Source: JBMNOU01 sp050943215 (GTDB lineage Bacteria > Bacillota > Clostridia > Christensenellales > SZUA-584). Taken from it: a stretch of DNA of 9,142 nucleotides. The position numbers were made by a program, and so were the translations under genes. The DNA is taken from assembly GCA_050943215.1 (NCBI GenBank), contig JBMNOU010000066.1:1-9142 (forward strand). The letters are read 5' to 3'. The notes under the pieces are model-generated. The model was given only the letters and a program-made list of their open reading frames with translations. It searched no databases and was not told the DNA's origin. Positions 1 to 7,849 of the stretch are shown here, in pieces (position 1 is the stretch's first letter; the number at the start of each line of letters is the position of its first letter).

Positions 1-117
1 GTGCTAAACGATGCCCGTCTTGCGGATTTTCGAAAAAAATTGTATATTTATTCGGATACGAAGAATTATAATGGCTGCGCGTTTGGCATGGAGATAAACC
101 CGCAAAGCATGATGTAA
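1..117 (+). CDS. priA: Primosomal protein N' (PriA helicase), C-terminal end only
   Basis: An open frame enters from the left edge and stops at TAA 115-117, giving 38 residues that end in GMEINPQSMM. PriA is the 3'-5' DNA helicase that restarts collapsed replication forks. Gram-positive PriA proteins typically end in a beta strand with a [ID]-[DN]-P-x-S-M-[ML]-type tail, which this matches. Position supports the call: in Bacillota priA lies directly upstream of def and fmt. No helicase motif is visible in this fragment, so the identification rests on the tail motif and synteny. The gene stops 15 nt before def with no room for a terminator, so def probably shares its transcript. Confidence 0.8.
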   Translation: MLNDARLADFRKKLYIYSDTKNYNGCAFGMEINPQSMM

Positions 118-132
118 GAGGAGAATGCATTT

Positions 133-585
133 ATGGCAATCAGGAATATTGTTACAGGAGTAGACAACGAGACATTGCGTAAAACGTCACGGAGTGTTAA
201 GAATATCAATAAGCATATCATTACACTGCTTGACGATATGAAAGAAACACTTCATATCGAAGAAGGTGTTGGGCTTGCTGCGCCTCAGGTTGGTGTTTTA
301 AGGCGCATTGCGGTGATCGAATATGATGACCAATATTACGAAATAATCAACCCGAAGATTATTGAATCTTCAGGCGAAGCCGTCGAAGAGGAAGGGTGCC
401 TTTCAGTACTGGGTGTACGCGGTATTGTTGTAAGGCCGGAAAAAATCAAGGTAAAGTATACAGACAGAGATGGAAATAAGTTTGTTCAGGAGATTTCTGG
501 AATACTGGCCAGGGTATTTTGCCATGAGATTGATCATCTAGATGGCATTCTTTTTGTTGATAAAATGATAGAGGAAGTAGAATGA
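133..585 (+). CDS. def: Peptide deformylase
   Basis: This 150-residue protein removes the formyl group from the N-terminal formyl-methionine of nascent proteins at the ribosome exit. All three family motifs are visible: GVGLAAPQ (residues 45-52), EGCLS (87-91) and HEIDH (131-135). Cys89, His131 and His135 are the metal ligands and Glu132 is the catalytic base. The length is normal for a bacterial PDF. The ATG at 133 is preceded by AGGAG (119-123) at 9 nt. One deviation is that motif 2 reads EGCLSVLG, where a proline (SxPG) is usual; this is unlikely to abolish activity. The stop overlaps the fmt start by 4 nt, pairing the enzyme that removes formyl groups with the one that makes fMet-tRNA. 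Confidence 0.97.
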   Translation: MAIRNIVTGVDNETLRKTSRSVKNINKHIITLLDDMKETLHIEEGVGLAAPQVGVLRRIAVIEYDDQYYEIINPKIIESSGEAVEEEGCLSVLGVRGIVVRPEKIKVKYTDRDGNKFVQEISGILARVFCHEIDHLDGILFVDKMIEEVE

Positions 586-1505
586 GGATTGTTTTTATGG
601 GCACGCCACAGTTTGCCGTGCCCAGCCTTAACAGGCTGATTAGCGAGAGGTATGACATCGCTGCGGTCATTACGCAGCCGGACAGGAAAAGTGGAAGGGG
701 ATATAAGCTGACCCCTCCTCCTGTTAAAACGGTGGCACAAAAAGCCGGGATACCCGTTCTTCAGTTTGAAAAGATCAAATCAGAGGAGGGCGTAAAGGCA
801 ATAAAGCAATTAGAACCGGATATTATTGTGACCGCGGCTTTCGGGCAGATACTCTCAAAAGAGATTTTGAATATTCCGCCTCGTGGATGCATCAATGTCC
901 ATGCTTCTTTGCTGCCCAAATATAGGGGTGCCGCGCCGATACAATGGGCGATTATCAATGGTGAGACGCAGACGGGCGTCACGATTATGCATATGGACGA
1001 AGGGCTCGATACCGGTGATATCATTGCTTCGGTTGTTGTGCCGATTGGCAGCGATACGACGGGCGGGATGCTTTACAACAAGTTGGCTGACGAGGGAGCC
1101 GGCCTTCTTGCTGCTATTTTGTCTGATATCAAAAACAATACGGCAAACCGAGCTAAGCAGCAGGAAAGCAAAGCCAGTTATTATCCGCCGTTATCCAAAG
1201 AATTAGGCGCGATCGACTGGAATAAACCCGCACAGGACATTTTTAATCTGATTCGTGCGCTTGACCCGGTGATGGGTGCATATTCCCATATTGGCGGAAA
1301 TCTGATAAAGATATGGGGCTCAAGCACAATGCCAGGCAGCGCAGATCCTGGAGCGATTGTTTGCGCCAGTGAAAAAGAAGGTCTTGTTGTGGGTACGGGA
1401 AAAGGATTGCTGCATATTGAATCTATGCAAATGCCGGGAACCAGGCGGATGAGCCCAAAGGAGTTTCTTAGAGGAAGAGTGCTGCCTGGGGAGCACTTTA
1501 AGTGA
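582..1505 (+). CDS. fmt: Methionyl-tRNA formyltransferase
   Basis: This 307-residue enzyme transfers a formyl group from 10-formyltetrahydrofolate to methionyl-initiator-tRNA. The N-terminus (MRIVFMGTPQFAVPSL) is the family signature. The folate-binding and catalytic segment INVHASLLPKYRGAAPIQ spans about residues 104-121. Asn105, His107 and Asp143 (in GLDTGD) correspond to the catalytic triad N108/H110/D146 of the E. coli enzyme with a constant offset of 3. The C-terminal OB-like tRNA-binding domain runs from about 205 to 307. The start ATG overlaps the def stop (ATGA) and follows GAGGAAG at 571-577. Full length with no defects seen. Confidence 0.97.
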   Translation: MRIVFMGTPQFAVPSLNRLISERYDIAAVITQPDRKSGRGYKLTPPPVKTVAQKAGIPVLQFEKIKSEEGVKAIKQLEPDIIVTAAFGQILSKEILNIPPRGCINVHASLLPKYRGAAPIQWAIINGETQTGVTIMHMDEGLDTGDIIASVVVPIGSDTTGGMLYNKLADEGAGLLAAILSDIKNNTANRAKQQESKASYYPPLSKELGAIDWNKPAQDIFNLIRALDPVMGAYSHIGGNLIKIWGSSTMPGSADPGAIVCASEKEGLVVGTGKGLLHIESMQMPGTRRMSPKEFLRGRVLPGEHFK

Positions 1506-2773
1506 TAAGCGCCAGACGTGCTGCGTATGATGCGCTAACGGCTATTACAAAAAATGGAGCGTATACCGCACTTGCGCTCAAAGAACATATTCCGGGCGGT
1601 CTGCCAAACGAAGATAAAAAGTTTGCATCCATGCTGGTCAGGACGACCCTTGAAAACCTGCTGCGTATTGATTACGCGCTAAATCAGCAGATTAGATCAA
1701 AGCGTGTTCATGGCAGCGTTAGGAATATATTGAGATTGGGCGCATGTCAGATACTATATATGAACGTCGAAGACTATGCTGCTGTAAGCGAGAGCGTAAA
1801 GCTGATGAAGCAGTTAAAGCCGCAGATGTCCGGGTTCGTGAACGCTGTACTGCGCACACTGATACGCAACAAGTATAGCATAATATATCCAAGGGGCGAG
1901 AATGTGCAGGCGCTCAGTATCGCATATAGCTATCCCATATGGATCTGTGAAAAATTTGTATCGGATTTCGGCTTTGATTTTACGAAAGCCCTTTTTTCAT
2001 ATTCTGCCCAAAAAGGTACCGCAGTGCGCATGAACCCGCTGCGTACAGACCCTGTTGCTTTTGAACAAGAGCTTGACGCGCTCGGGTTTGATTTTGAGCA
2101 GGGAAGCATTGCGCATTCGTACACGATTAAGGGATTGTCAGACATTGAGAACCTTAACGTGTATAAAAAAGGATGGATCGCGATTCAATCGGAAAGTGCA
2201 ATGCGAGCGGTCATACAAACCGGAATCAGGCATGGGGACCGGCTTCTTGATTGCTGCGCTGCGCCGGGAGGAAAAAGCGCATATGCGGCCGCCCTAGCGG
2301 ATAATACACTTGATATTCTCGCTTTTGACATTCATCCTCATAGGGTTAAAATGACCATGAAAAACTATGAGCGGTTGGCAGTAAAAAAAACCAGAGTTAA
2401 AAAACATGATGCGAGTATTTTTGAGCCATGTCTTGCAAAAGCATTTGACGTGGTGATCGTGGATGCCCCTTGCAGTGCAATGGGACTGATGGCGAAAAAC
2501 CCAGATATCAGGTATATACGGACCCTTAATGATATCGCAGAGCTAAGCAATAAGCAGTATGATATACTATCGACATGTGCAAGATATGTTAAGGCTGGTG
2601 GTACGCTTGCTTATTACACGTGTTCAATTAACAGAGAGGAGAACGAACAGGTGACAGATAAATTTATCAACAATCATGCCGGTTATGAATATAAATACGA
2701 GCCAATGACGCTGTATCCGCATATACACGGTTCGGACGGGTTTTATATTGCGGTCATTCAAAGGAAGTCATGA
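1502..2773 (+). CDS. rsmB: 16S rRNA (cytosine-967-C5) methyltransferase RsmB
   Basis: This 423-residue SAM-dependent rRNA methyltransferase of the Sun/RsmB family has an N-terminal NusB-like RNA-binding domain (about 1-125) followed by a Rossmann-fold catalytic domain. The SAM motif CCAAPGGKS is at residues 251-259. Motif IV, DAPCS (321-325), supplies Cys324, and motif VI, YTCSINREENEQV, supplies the catalytic Cys374; this two-cysteine arrangement is typical of RNA m5C methyltransferases. The C-terminal PHIHGSDGFYIAVIQRK matches the usual DGFF-type end. The start is GTG at 1502, overlapping the fmt stop as GTGA, with GGGGAG at 1488-1493. Specificity for C967 is inferred from family and synteny. 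Confidence 0.95.
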   Translation: MISARRAAYDALTAITKNGAYTALALKEHIPGGLPNEDKKFASMLVRTTLENLLRIDYALNQQIRSKRVHGSVRNILRLGACQILYMNVEDYAAVSESVKLMKQLKPQMSGFVNAVLRTLIRNKYSIIYPRGENVQALSIAYSYPIWICEKFVSDFGFDFTKALFSYSAQKGTAVRMNPLRTDPVAFEQELDALGFDFEQGSIAHSYTIKGLSDIENLNVYKKGWIAIQSESAMRAVIQTGIRHGDRLLDCCAAPGGKSAYAAALADNTLDILAFDIHPHRVKMTMKNYERLAVKKTRVKKHDASIFEPCLAKAFDVVIVDAPCSAMGLMAKNPDIRYIRTLNDIAELSNKQYDILSTCARYVKAGGTLAYYTCSINREENEQVTDKFINNHAGYEYKYEPMTLYPHIHGSDGFYIAVIQRKS

Positions 2774-3774
2774 ACGATCTATTATCTTTTGACAGCGAAC
2801 AATTAAAAAATATCATCACGGATTTGGGCGAAAAACCATATGCAGCCAGGCAGCTTATGTTATGGCTTTTACAGGGCGTTTCTTTTGAGGATATGACGAA
2901 CCTTCCAAAAACCTTAAGGGAAAAGCTGCGCCAGAATTATTCGGAAGGCTACGCGAGAATCGTTGAAAAACATGAATCGCACGATGGCACAGTCAAATAT
3001 CTGATGGCGGTATCGGGAGGGGGACTAATAGAATGTGTAGTGATGCGATATCATTACGGATCTACGCTTTGCGTATCGACCCAAGTTGGGTGCCGTATGG
3101 GATGTGTGTTTTGCGCTTCCGGAAAAGAAGGGTTTATCAGGAACTTATCTATTGGTGAGATGCGATCAGAATTCATTGCGGCATCCGAAAACGGTGCTAT
3201 ATCCAATGTCGTCCTTATGGGCAGCGGAGAACCTTTGGATAACTATGATAATGTTTTGGGTTTTATCCGCGCGCTTAATACATATCATGGCATTGGGATA
3301 CGGCACATTTCGCTATCAACATGCGGGCTAGTGCCAGGTATATTAAGGCTAGCAAATGAAGATATTCAGGTCACTCTCTGCATATCGCTCCATTCTGCCA
3401 TTGATGAAAAAAGAAAACGCATTATGCCTGCAGCAGCGGCATACTCTGTAAGGCAGATATTGGATGCTGCAAATACATACTTTAAAAAAACAGGCCGGCG
3501 AATTATAATAGAATATACATTGATCAATGGGTTTAATGATGGTGAAGAAGATATAAAGGCACTGATCGATGCGCTACGGGGGCTGAATTGCCATATTAAT
3601 GTCATACCGCTTAATAAAACGGCCGGCATTTTTGTAGCGCCTGCTGTAAAAGATGTGCATATTTTTGCAAAAAACCTTAATATGGCCGGACAAACTGCCA
3701 CGGTGAGACGGTCTTTGGGTAATGATATTGAAGGCGCCTGTGGACAGCTTAGGCTGAAGCGAGAGGGAAAATGA
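2770..3774 (+). CDS. rlmN: Dual-specificity 23S rRNA/tRNA adenine-C2 methyltransferase RlmN
   Basis: This 334-residue radical-SAM enzyme methylates C2 of A2503 in 23S rRNA and, in characterised members, A37 of some tRNAs. The radical-SAM cluster motif is CRMGCVFC with Cys108, Cys112 and Cys115 binding the 4Fe-4S cluster. Two further cysteines used in the ping-pong methylation mechanism are present: Cys101 (in TLCVSTQVGC), seven residues before the cluster as in E. coli C118, and Cys324 (in DIEGACGQL), equivalent to E. coli C355. GSGEPLDNYDNV (151-162) is the SAM-binding GGEP-like motif. The related Cfr resistance enzyme shares this layout, but synteny and the motif context favour RlmN. ATG overlaps the rsmB stop, with AAGGAAG at 2761-2767. 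Confidence 0.96.
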   Translation: MNDLLSFDSEQLKNIITDLGEKPYAARQLMLWLLQGVSFEDMTNLPKTLREKLRQNYSEGYARIVEKHESHDGTVKYLMAVSGGGLIECVVMRYHYGSTLCVSTQVGCRMGCVFCASGKEGFIRNLSIGEMRSEFIAASENGAISNVVLMGSGEPLDNYDNVLGFIRALNTYHGIGIRHISLSTCGLVPGILRLANEDIQVTLCISLHSAIDEKRKRIMPAAAAYSVRQILDAANTYFKKTGRRIIIEYTLINGFNDGEEDIKALIDALRGLNCHINVIPLNKTAGIFVAPAVKDVHIFAKNLNMAGQTATVRRSLGNDIEGACGQLRLKREGK

Positions 3775-4496
3775 TTTATTACGCAAAATCCCGAAAAGGG
3801 AAAGCCAGAGAAATTAATGAAGATTGTTTTTATGCACCAGCAGGCCATAAGGGCTTTTTTGCGGTTGTGGCCGACGGTATGGGAGGACATAATGCAGGTG
3901 AGGTTGCGAGCAAAATCGTCGTGGACACGGTCGTAGAAGAGTTAAGCGCCGCAAAACCTGTAGATATTTCAAAAGAAGAAATGAAACTTATACTGTCTTT
4001 GGCCAATAAGAGTGTGTGGGAGGATTCTATTTTACATTCTCAGCGAAAAGGCATGGGCTCTACAGCAACGGTGGCTGTGTTTTGCGGCAACCAGGTTATC
4101 ATCGGCCACGTTGGGGATTCGCGGGCTTACCTATTTAAAGATGGTATGCTATCGCAAATTACCAAAGACCATTCTTATGTTCAGCTTATGATAGATAACG
4201 GATCTTTATCAAAAGATGAAGCTATCCACCATCCATATAAAAATATCATCACCAGAGTAATCGGAACGCAGCTTAATGTTGATGTAGATATTTATAACGT
4301 CACGTTAAACAGGGATGATTGCATATTGATGTGTACCGACGGCCTTAATGCTGCGGTGATGGATGAAGAAATCGCAGATATATTAAAAAAAGGTATCGAT
4401 TTATCTGCAGAAAAATTAGTTGAGACAGCGGTCATACAGGGCAGTACTGACGACATCACGGTGGTTGTTGCGCATATGGAGGAAGACCTAATATGA
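3771..4496 (+). CDS. prpC: PP2C-family Ser/Thr protein phosphatase (PrpC/Stp)
   Basis: This 241-residue cytoplasmic metal-dependent phosphatase removes phosphate from Ser/Thr residues and opposes the PASTA kinase encoded next. The PP2C motifs appear in order: REINED (13-18, metal ligand Asp18), VADGMGGH (33-40, Asp35), GMGSTAT (94-100), GHVGDSRAYL (112-121), a flap region around TKDHSYVQLMIDNG (131-144), the HPYKNIITRVIG segment (154-165), CTDGL (188-192, Asp190) and a terminal DDITVVV (227-233, Asp227), where DNIT is more usual. Length fits the minimal bacterial Stp type. It overlaps both rlmN and prkC by 4 nt, so phosphatase and kinase are probably made in fixed proportion. Confidence 0.96.
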   Translation: MIYYAKSRKGKAREINEDCFYAPAGHKGFFAVVADGMGGHNAGEVASKIVVDTVVEELSAAKPVDISKEEMKLILSLANKSVWEDSILHSQRKGMGSTATVAVFCGNQVIIGHVGDSRAYLFKDGMLSQITKDHSYVQLMIDNGSLSKDEAIHHPYKNIITRVIGTQLNVDVDIYNVTLNRDDCILMCTDGLNAAVMDEEIADILKKGIDLSAEKLVETAVIQGSTDDITVVVAHMEEDLI

Positions 4497-6337
4497 TAGG
4501 AAAATTGCTTGGCCGCAGGTATGAGATTACTGAAATGATTGATACGGGCGGAATGGCTAATGTATATAAGGCACTATGTAAGAAAACAAACATGGCTGTT
4601 GCCGTCAAAGTACTCAAGGGGAAATTTTCAAATAGCCTCGAGTATGTCAACCGCTTTAAAAAAGAAGCAGAGGCGGCTTTTTCTCTCGAACAAGAGAATG
4701 TGGTTCGTGTAACTGATATTGGTTATGATGAAGGTGTTTACTATATGGTCATGGAATATATTGAAGGCCCTTCATTAAAATCGATGATTAAAAAGAATAC
4801 CCGGATAGAAGAGAAAGAGGCTATAGAGTATGCAATACAGATCTGCAATGCGCTTGGTGCGGCGCATAAGATGGGCATAATACACAGAGATATCAAACCA
4901 CAAAATATCCTTATTGAAAAGGGCGGAAAAGCAAAGCTTACCGATTTTGGAATCGCAAAAAGCGTATCGTCTGATGAAGATCAGGAAAAGAAGGTTATCG
5001 GTTCAGTCTATTATATTGCGCCCGAACAGGCAAAAGGCGATAAGGTTGATGCCAGAACAGACATATATTCACTGGGTATCGTAATGTACGAGATGCTTAC
5101 AGGCGAGCTGCCGTACACAGGAGGGGAAACTGTCGCGGTAGCTTTAAAGCATATCAACGAGCAGATAACGCCTCCTGTCAGCAAAAACAGCAGCCTTTCA
5201 AAGTCCATCAACGATATCGTGCTTAAAGCAACATGCAAAAATAAAAGGGACAGATATCATTCTATCGGTGATTTTAAATCGGATCTAATTCGTGCTCTTG
5301 CCGATCCTGACGGAACGTTTGTTGATCTTCCGTCTATATATAAGAACATAGCCGAGAAAACGCGTTCCAAATCAAACAACAGGATATGGAAGTCGTGTAT
5401 ATTATTCGTGTTGCTTGTCATGGTTGTTTCAATTATCATTATTGGTACTGAAGTTTTCAGTACATCTGCCAGCCAGATGGTGGTTATTCCTGATCTGATT
5501 GGGTTGCCATTATCTTCGGCCGTAGATCAGATGGACAAGACCCTAACCATAGAAACGGTATACGAATCAAACGAAGAAGCTGAGCAGGGCACCATTATAT
5601 CCCAGTATCCAGATGCGGGAAACCGGGTAGTGAATGGTAATGTTTTATCACTGACTGTATCAAGTGGACCTGCCGATCTAATGATGCCTAATATGGTTGG
5701 GATGACGCTTGAAGACGCGCAGGAACTGATACAAACTATGGAATTGACGTTAAGCGATATCAATTACGAATTATGTCAGGATGTTGAACCAGACAATGTA
5801 ATTTCGCAGCTCCCGGAAGCCGGGAGTACTGTTACAATAAACGACGTTGTCAGTTTGACAGTATCGGCTGAAAATATGCAGGAGAGCGCCGTGATGCCGG
5901 AGATGTCCGGTATGCTGCTTGATCAGGCCATCGGGTTGTTGTATGATAACGGATTTAAAATTTGTTTTGTCTATCAAGAAGAAAGCGATTTACAGGAGGG
6001 AACCGTGGTTAGGCAAAGCCCTGAGCAGGGGATACAGGCTTTGTATACCGACGATATTGATTTATGGATCAGTGAATATCTTAAAAATGATTTTTACGGA
6101 ACTATCAGTGCCGAAGTTGAGATTCCTGAAAAGGAGTCGAAAGTGAGGATGGTTCTGCAGGAAATGATTAATGGTAACCCAGTTAACTTCGTTAAGCAAG
6201 AGATTTTGGCTGATGCCGGGGTATTACCGGTGGCAATCAATTTGGAAAGCACATCCGGAGGCCTAAAGACGTTCAAGATATATGTTAATAATGTTGAAAC
6301 GTATAACGCTGAGGTATTTTTGAGTAAACGCATATGA
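4493..6337 (+). CDS. prkC: PASTA-domain transmembrane Ser/Thr protein kinase (PrkC type)
   Basis: This 614-residue membrane kinase senses peptidoglycan fragments or lipid II outside and phosphorylates Ser/Thr targets inside. The kinase domain spans about 10-270, with Lys39 (VAVKV), Glu58 (alpha-C), HRDIKPQN (131-138, catalytic Asp133), DFG (151-153) and APEQA (176-180). A basic juxtamembrane stretch precedes one transmembrane helix at about 301-319. Three extracellular PASTA repeats follow (about 330-392, 396-459, 466-528), each with the P-x-[LM]-x-G start and the later QxP or QSP turn, then a C-terminal Ig-like domain of about 85 residues as in B. subtilis PrkC. Two oddities: the P-loop reads IDTGGMANVY, with Asp17 in place of the usual first glycine, and the activation loop (154-170) has no threonine and carries SSDEDQEKK. 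GGAGG (4478-4482) precedes the ATG by 10 nt; the ATG overlaps the prpC stop. Confidence 0.96.
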   Translation: MIGKLLGRRYEITEMIDTGGMANVYKALCKKTNMAVAVKVLKGKFSNSLEYVNRFKKEAEAAFSLEQENVVRVTDIGYDEGVYYMVMEYIEGPSLKSMIKKNTRIEEKEAIEYAIQICNALGAAHKMGIIHRDIKPQNILIEKGGKAKLTDFGIAKSVSSDEDQEKKVIGSVYYIAPEQAKGDKVDARTDIYSLGIVMYEMLTGELPYTGGETVAVALKHINEQITPPVSKNSSLSKSINDIVLKATCKNKRDRYHSIGDFKSDLIRALADPDGTFVDLPSIYKNIAEKTRSKSNNRIWKSCILFVLLVMVVSIIIIGTEVFSTSASQMVVIPDLIGLPLSSAVDQMDKTLTIETVYESNEEAEQGTIISQYPDAGNRVVNGNVLSLTVSSGPADLMMPNMVGMTLEDAQELIQTMELTLSDINYELCQDVEPDNVISQLPEAGSTVTINDVVSLTVSAENMQESAVMPEMSGMLLDQAIGLLYDNGFKICFVYQEESDLQEGTVVRQSPEQGIQALYTDDIDLWISEYLKNDFYGTISAEVEIPEKESKVRMVLQEMINGNPVNFVKQEILADAGVLPVAINLESTSGGLKTFKIYVNNVETYNAEVFLSKRI

Positions 6338-7206
6338 AAAAAGGCAAGATTTTAAAAGGAGTGGGTGGATTTTATTATGTGCGCGATACGCAAGGCATAA
6401 TCCATGAATGCAAAGCACGGGGGCGTTTTAGGAAAGACGGCATAGTTCCTCTTGCTGGTGATAACGTCTGGTTTTCAAAAGATAGATTTATTGTAAAGAT
6501 TGATAAAAGGGAAAATGAGCTGCTGCGCCCGAGGGTCTCGAATGTGAGCATGGCGGCAATCGTTGTATCCGCAGCAAAACCGAATATCGATTATATGCTT
6601 TGTGATAAGCTTCTGGTATCTATAAAAATTGCCGGTATAACACCGCTTATGGTTATCAACAAATGCGACATTGCCAATCAGCGATGCATTAATGAAATAC
6701 GAAGTGAATATAGACACATTTGCGAGACAATATGCGTATCTGCAAAGAGCGGAGCCGGGTTGGATGAATTGAAAGAGCGTCTTTCAGGGCAGTGCACATG
6801 TTTTGCCGGGCAGTCTGCGGCAGGCAAATCGTCTTTGCTGAACGCACTTTTTTCTGAACTTGGCCTTGAAATAGGTGAGTTGTCCAAGAAAACAGATAAG
6901 GGCAGGCACACGACCCGTCAAGCTAAACTATTAATACCGGATGAATTCGATGGTATTGTCATTGATACGCCGGGGTTCTCGTTTTTTGACAGCGCTGATA
7001 TTCGTCCGGAACAGTTGTGGCAGTATTATGACGACATGCTGTCGTTTGCGAAAGACTGCAAATTCGCTCTATGCCTGCATGCCGAAGAGCCGGATTGTGG
7101 AGTGAAAAGAGCTGTCAGCCAGGGGTTGATTAGTCAAAACAGATATCTGCGATATCTTGAGATATTAAAAGAATTACAGGAAAAGAGGTTAAAAAAATAT
7201 GATTAA
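6334..7206 (+). CDS. rsgA: Ribosome small-subunit-dependent GTPase RsgA (YloQ/CpgA/YjeQ)
   Basis: This 290-residue circularly permuted GTPase helps late 30S ribosomal subunit maturation. It has an N-terminal OB fold (about 1-65), then the GTPase motifs in permuted order: G4 NKCD (109-112), G5 VSAKSG (135-140), G1 GQSAAGKSS (159-167), G2 region GRHTT (190-194) and G3 DTPGF (211-215). The C-terminal zinc finger follows the family spacing exactly: Cys242-x4-Cys247-x-His249-x5-Cys255. The P-loop has AA where GV is commonest (GQSGVGKSS). The ATG overlaps the prkC stop and has only a weak Shine-Dalgarno (GAG near 6322), so initiation probably depends on coupling to prkC. In B. subtilis this protein is a PrkC substrate, which agrees with the linkage. 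Confidence 0.96.
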   Translation: MKKGKILKGVGGFYYVRDTQGIIHECKARGRFRKDGIVPLAGDNVWFSKDRFIVKIDKRENELLRPRVSNVSMAAIVVSAAKPNIDYMLCDKLLVSIKIAGITPLMVINKCDIANQRCINEIRSEYRHICETICVSAKSGAGLDELKERLSGQCTCFAGQSAAGKSSLLNALFSELGLEIGELSKKTDKGRHTTRQAKLLIPDEFDGIVIDTPGFSFFDSADIRPEQLWQYYDDMLSFAKDCKFALCLHAEEPDCGVKRAVSQGLISQNRYLRYLEILKELQEKRLKKYD

Positions 7207-7849
7207 GGTTTCACCATCAATTCTTTCCGCAGACTTTACCAAGATTTATGATGCAGTAAAAATGCTGGAGAAGGCGGGAGCGGATATGATCCATTGCGAC
7301 GTTATGGATGGGCTATTTGTTCCTAATATCACTTTTGGGCAGTATATGGTGCGCGATCTGCGCAAACGTACGCAGCTGCTGCTCGATGTGCACCTAATGA
7401 TACAAAGCCCCGAAAGATACATTGAGGAATTTGCTTCTGCAGGAGCGGATATTATCACCATTCATGCAGAGGCTACCATACACTTAAACAGAGCGCTTCA
7501 ATTGATTCGGTCAACGGGTAAAAAATGTGGCGTTGCACTGAATCCGCATACGCCGCTTAATGTGCTCGATTATGTACTTGATTTAGCAGATATGGTACTG
7601 CTGATGTCGGTGAATCCAGGTTTCGGCGGACAGAGCTTTATTCCATCATCTCTCGATAAAGCGGCTGAATTAAAAAAGATGATTGATCAAAGACGTCTTG
7701 CGATTGACATTGAGATGGACGGCGGTATCGGTGCCAACAACATCAGTGAAGTCACGAATGCGGGTGTTAATGTTGTTGTTGCGGGCAATGCTGTGTTTTC
7801 TGCGGAGAATCCAAAAGATATGATAAAAAGATTAAAACTTGAGCAATGA
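7199..7849 (+). CDS. rpe: Ribulose-phosphate 3-epimerase
   Basis: This 216-residue TIM-barrel enzyme interconverts ribulose 5-phosphate and xylulose 5-phosphate in the pentose phosphate pathway. The N-terminus (VSPSILSADF) and the segments IHCDVMDGLFVPN (31-43), DVHLMI (63-68), MSVNPGFGGQSFI (136-148) and EMDGGI (172-177) are family signatures. His32, Asp34, His65 and Asp174 are the predicted metal ligands, with Asp34 and Asp174 as the acid-base pair. AGAGGTT at 7184-7190 lies 8 nt before the ATG. The start overlaps the rsgA end by 8 nt, the only overlap in the operon that is not 4 nt. Full length and intact. Confidence 0.97.
   Translation: MIKVSPSILSADFTKIYDAVKMLEKAGADMIHCDVMDGLFVPNITFGQYMVRDLRKRTQLLLDVHLMIQSPERYIEEFASAGADIITIHAEATIHLNRALQLIRSTGKKCGVALNPHTPLNVLDYVLDLADMVLLMSVNPGFGGQSFIPSSLDKAAELKKMIDQRRLAIDIEMDGGIGANNISEVTNAGVNVVVAGNAVFSAENPKDMIKRLKLEQ

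Noticed and set aside
883..1206. 107-codon plus-strand frame inside fmt
   Set aside because: It overlaps the catalytic part of fmt in another frame and has an implausible composition; a shadow of the real gene.
3091..3117. rlmN as the antibiotic-resistance methyltransferase Cfr
   Set aside because: The radical-SAM and cysteine layout is shared by both, but the conserved housekeeping operon position between rsmB and prpC and the RlmN-like motif context fit RlmN.
3366..3890. 174-codon minus-strand open frame across the rlmN/prpC junction
   Set aside because: It lies antisense to two strongly supported genes, its translation shows no recognisable motif, and it has the serine/isoleucine-rich look of a shadow frame.
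5810..5826. 7-bp GC-rich hairpin (CTCCCGG / CCGGGAG, 3-nt loop) inside prkC
   Set aside because: No U tract follows and it coincides with codons for the conserved QLPEAGS turn of the second PASTA repeat, so it is best explained by coding constraint.
5480..6076. Repeated segments in the second half of prkC as DNA repeats or a mobile element
   Set aside because: The similarity is at the protein level (three diverged PASTA domains), not nucleotide repetition.
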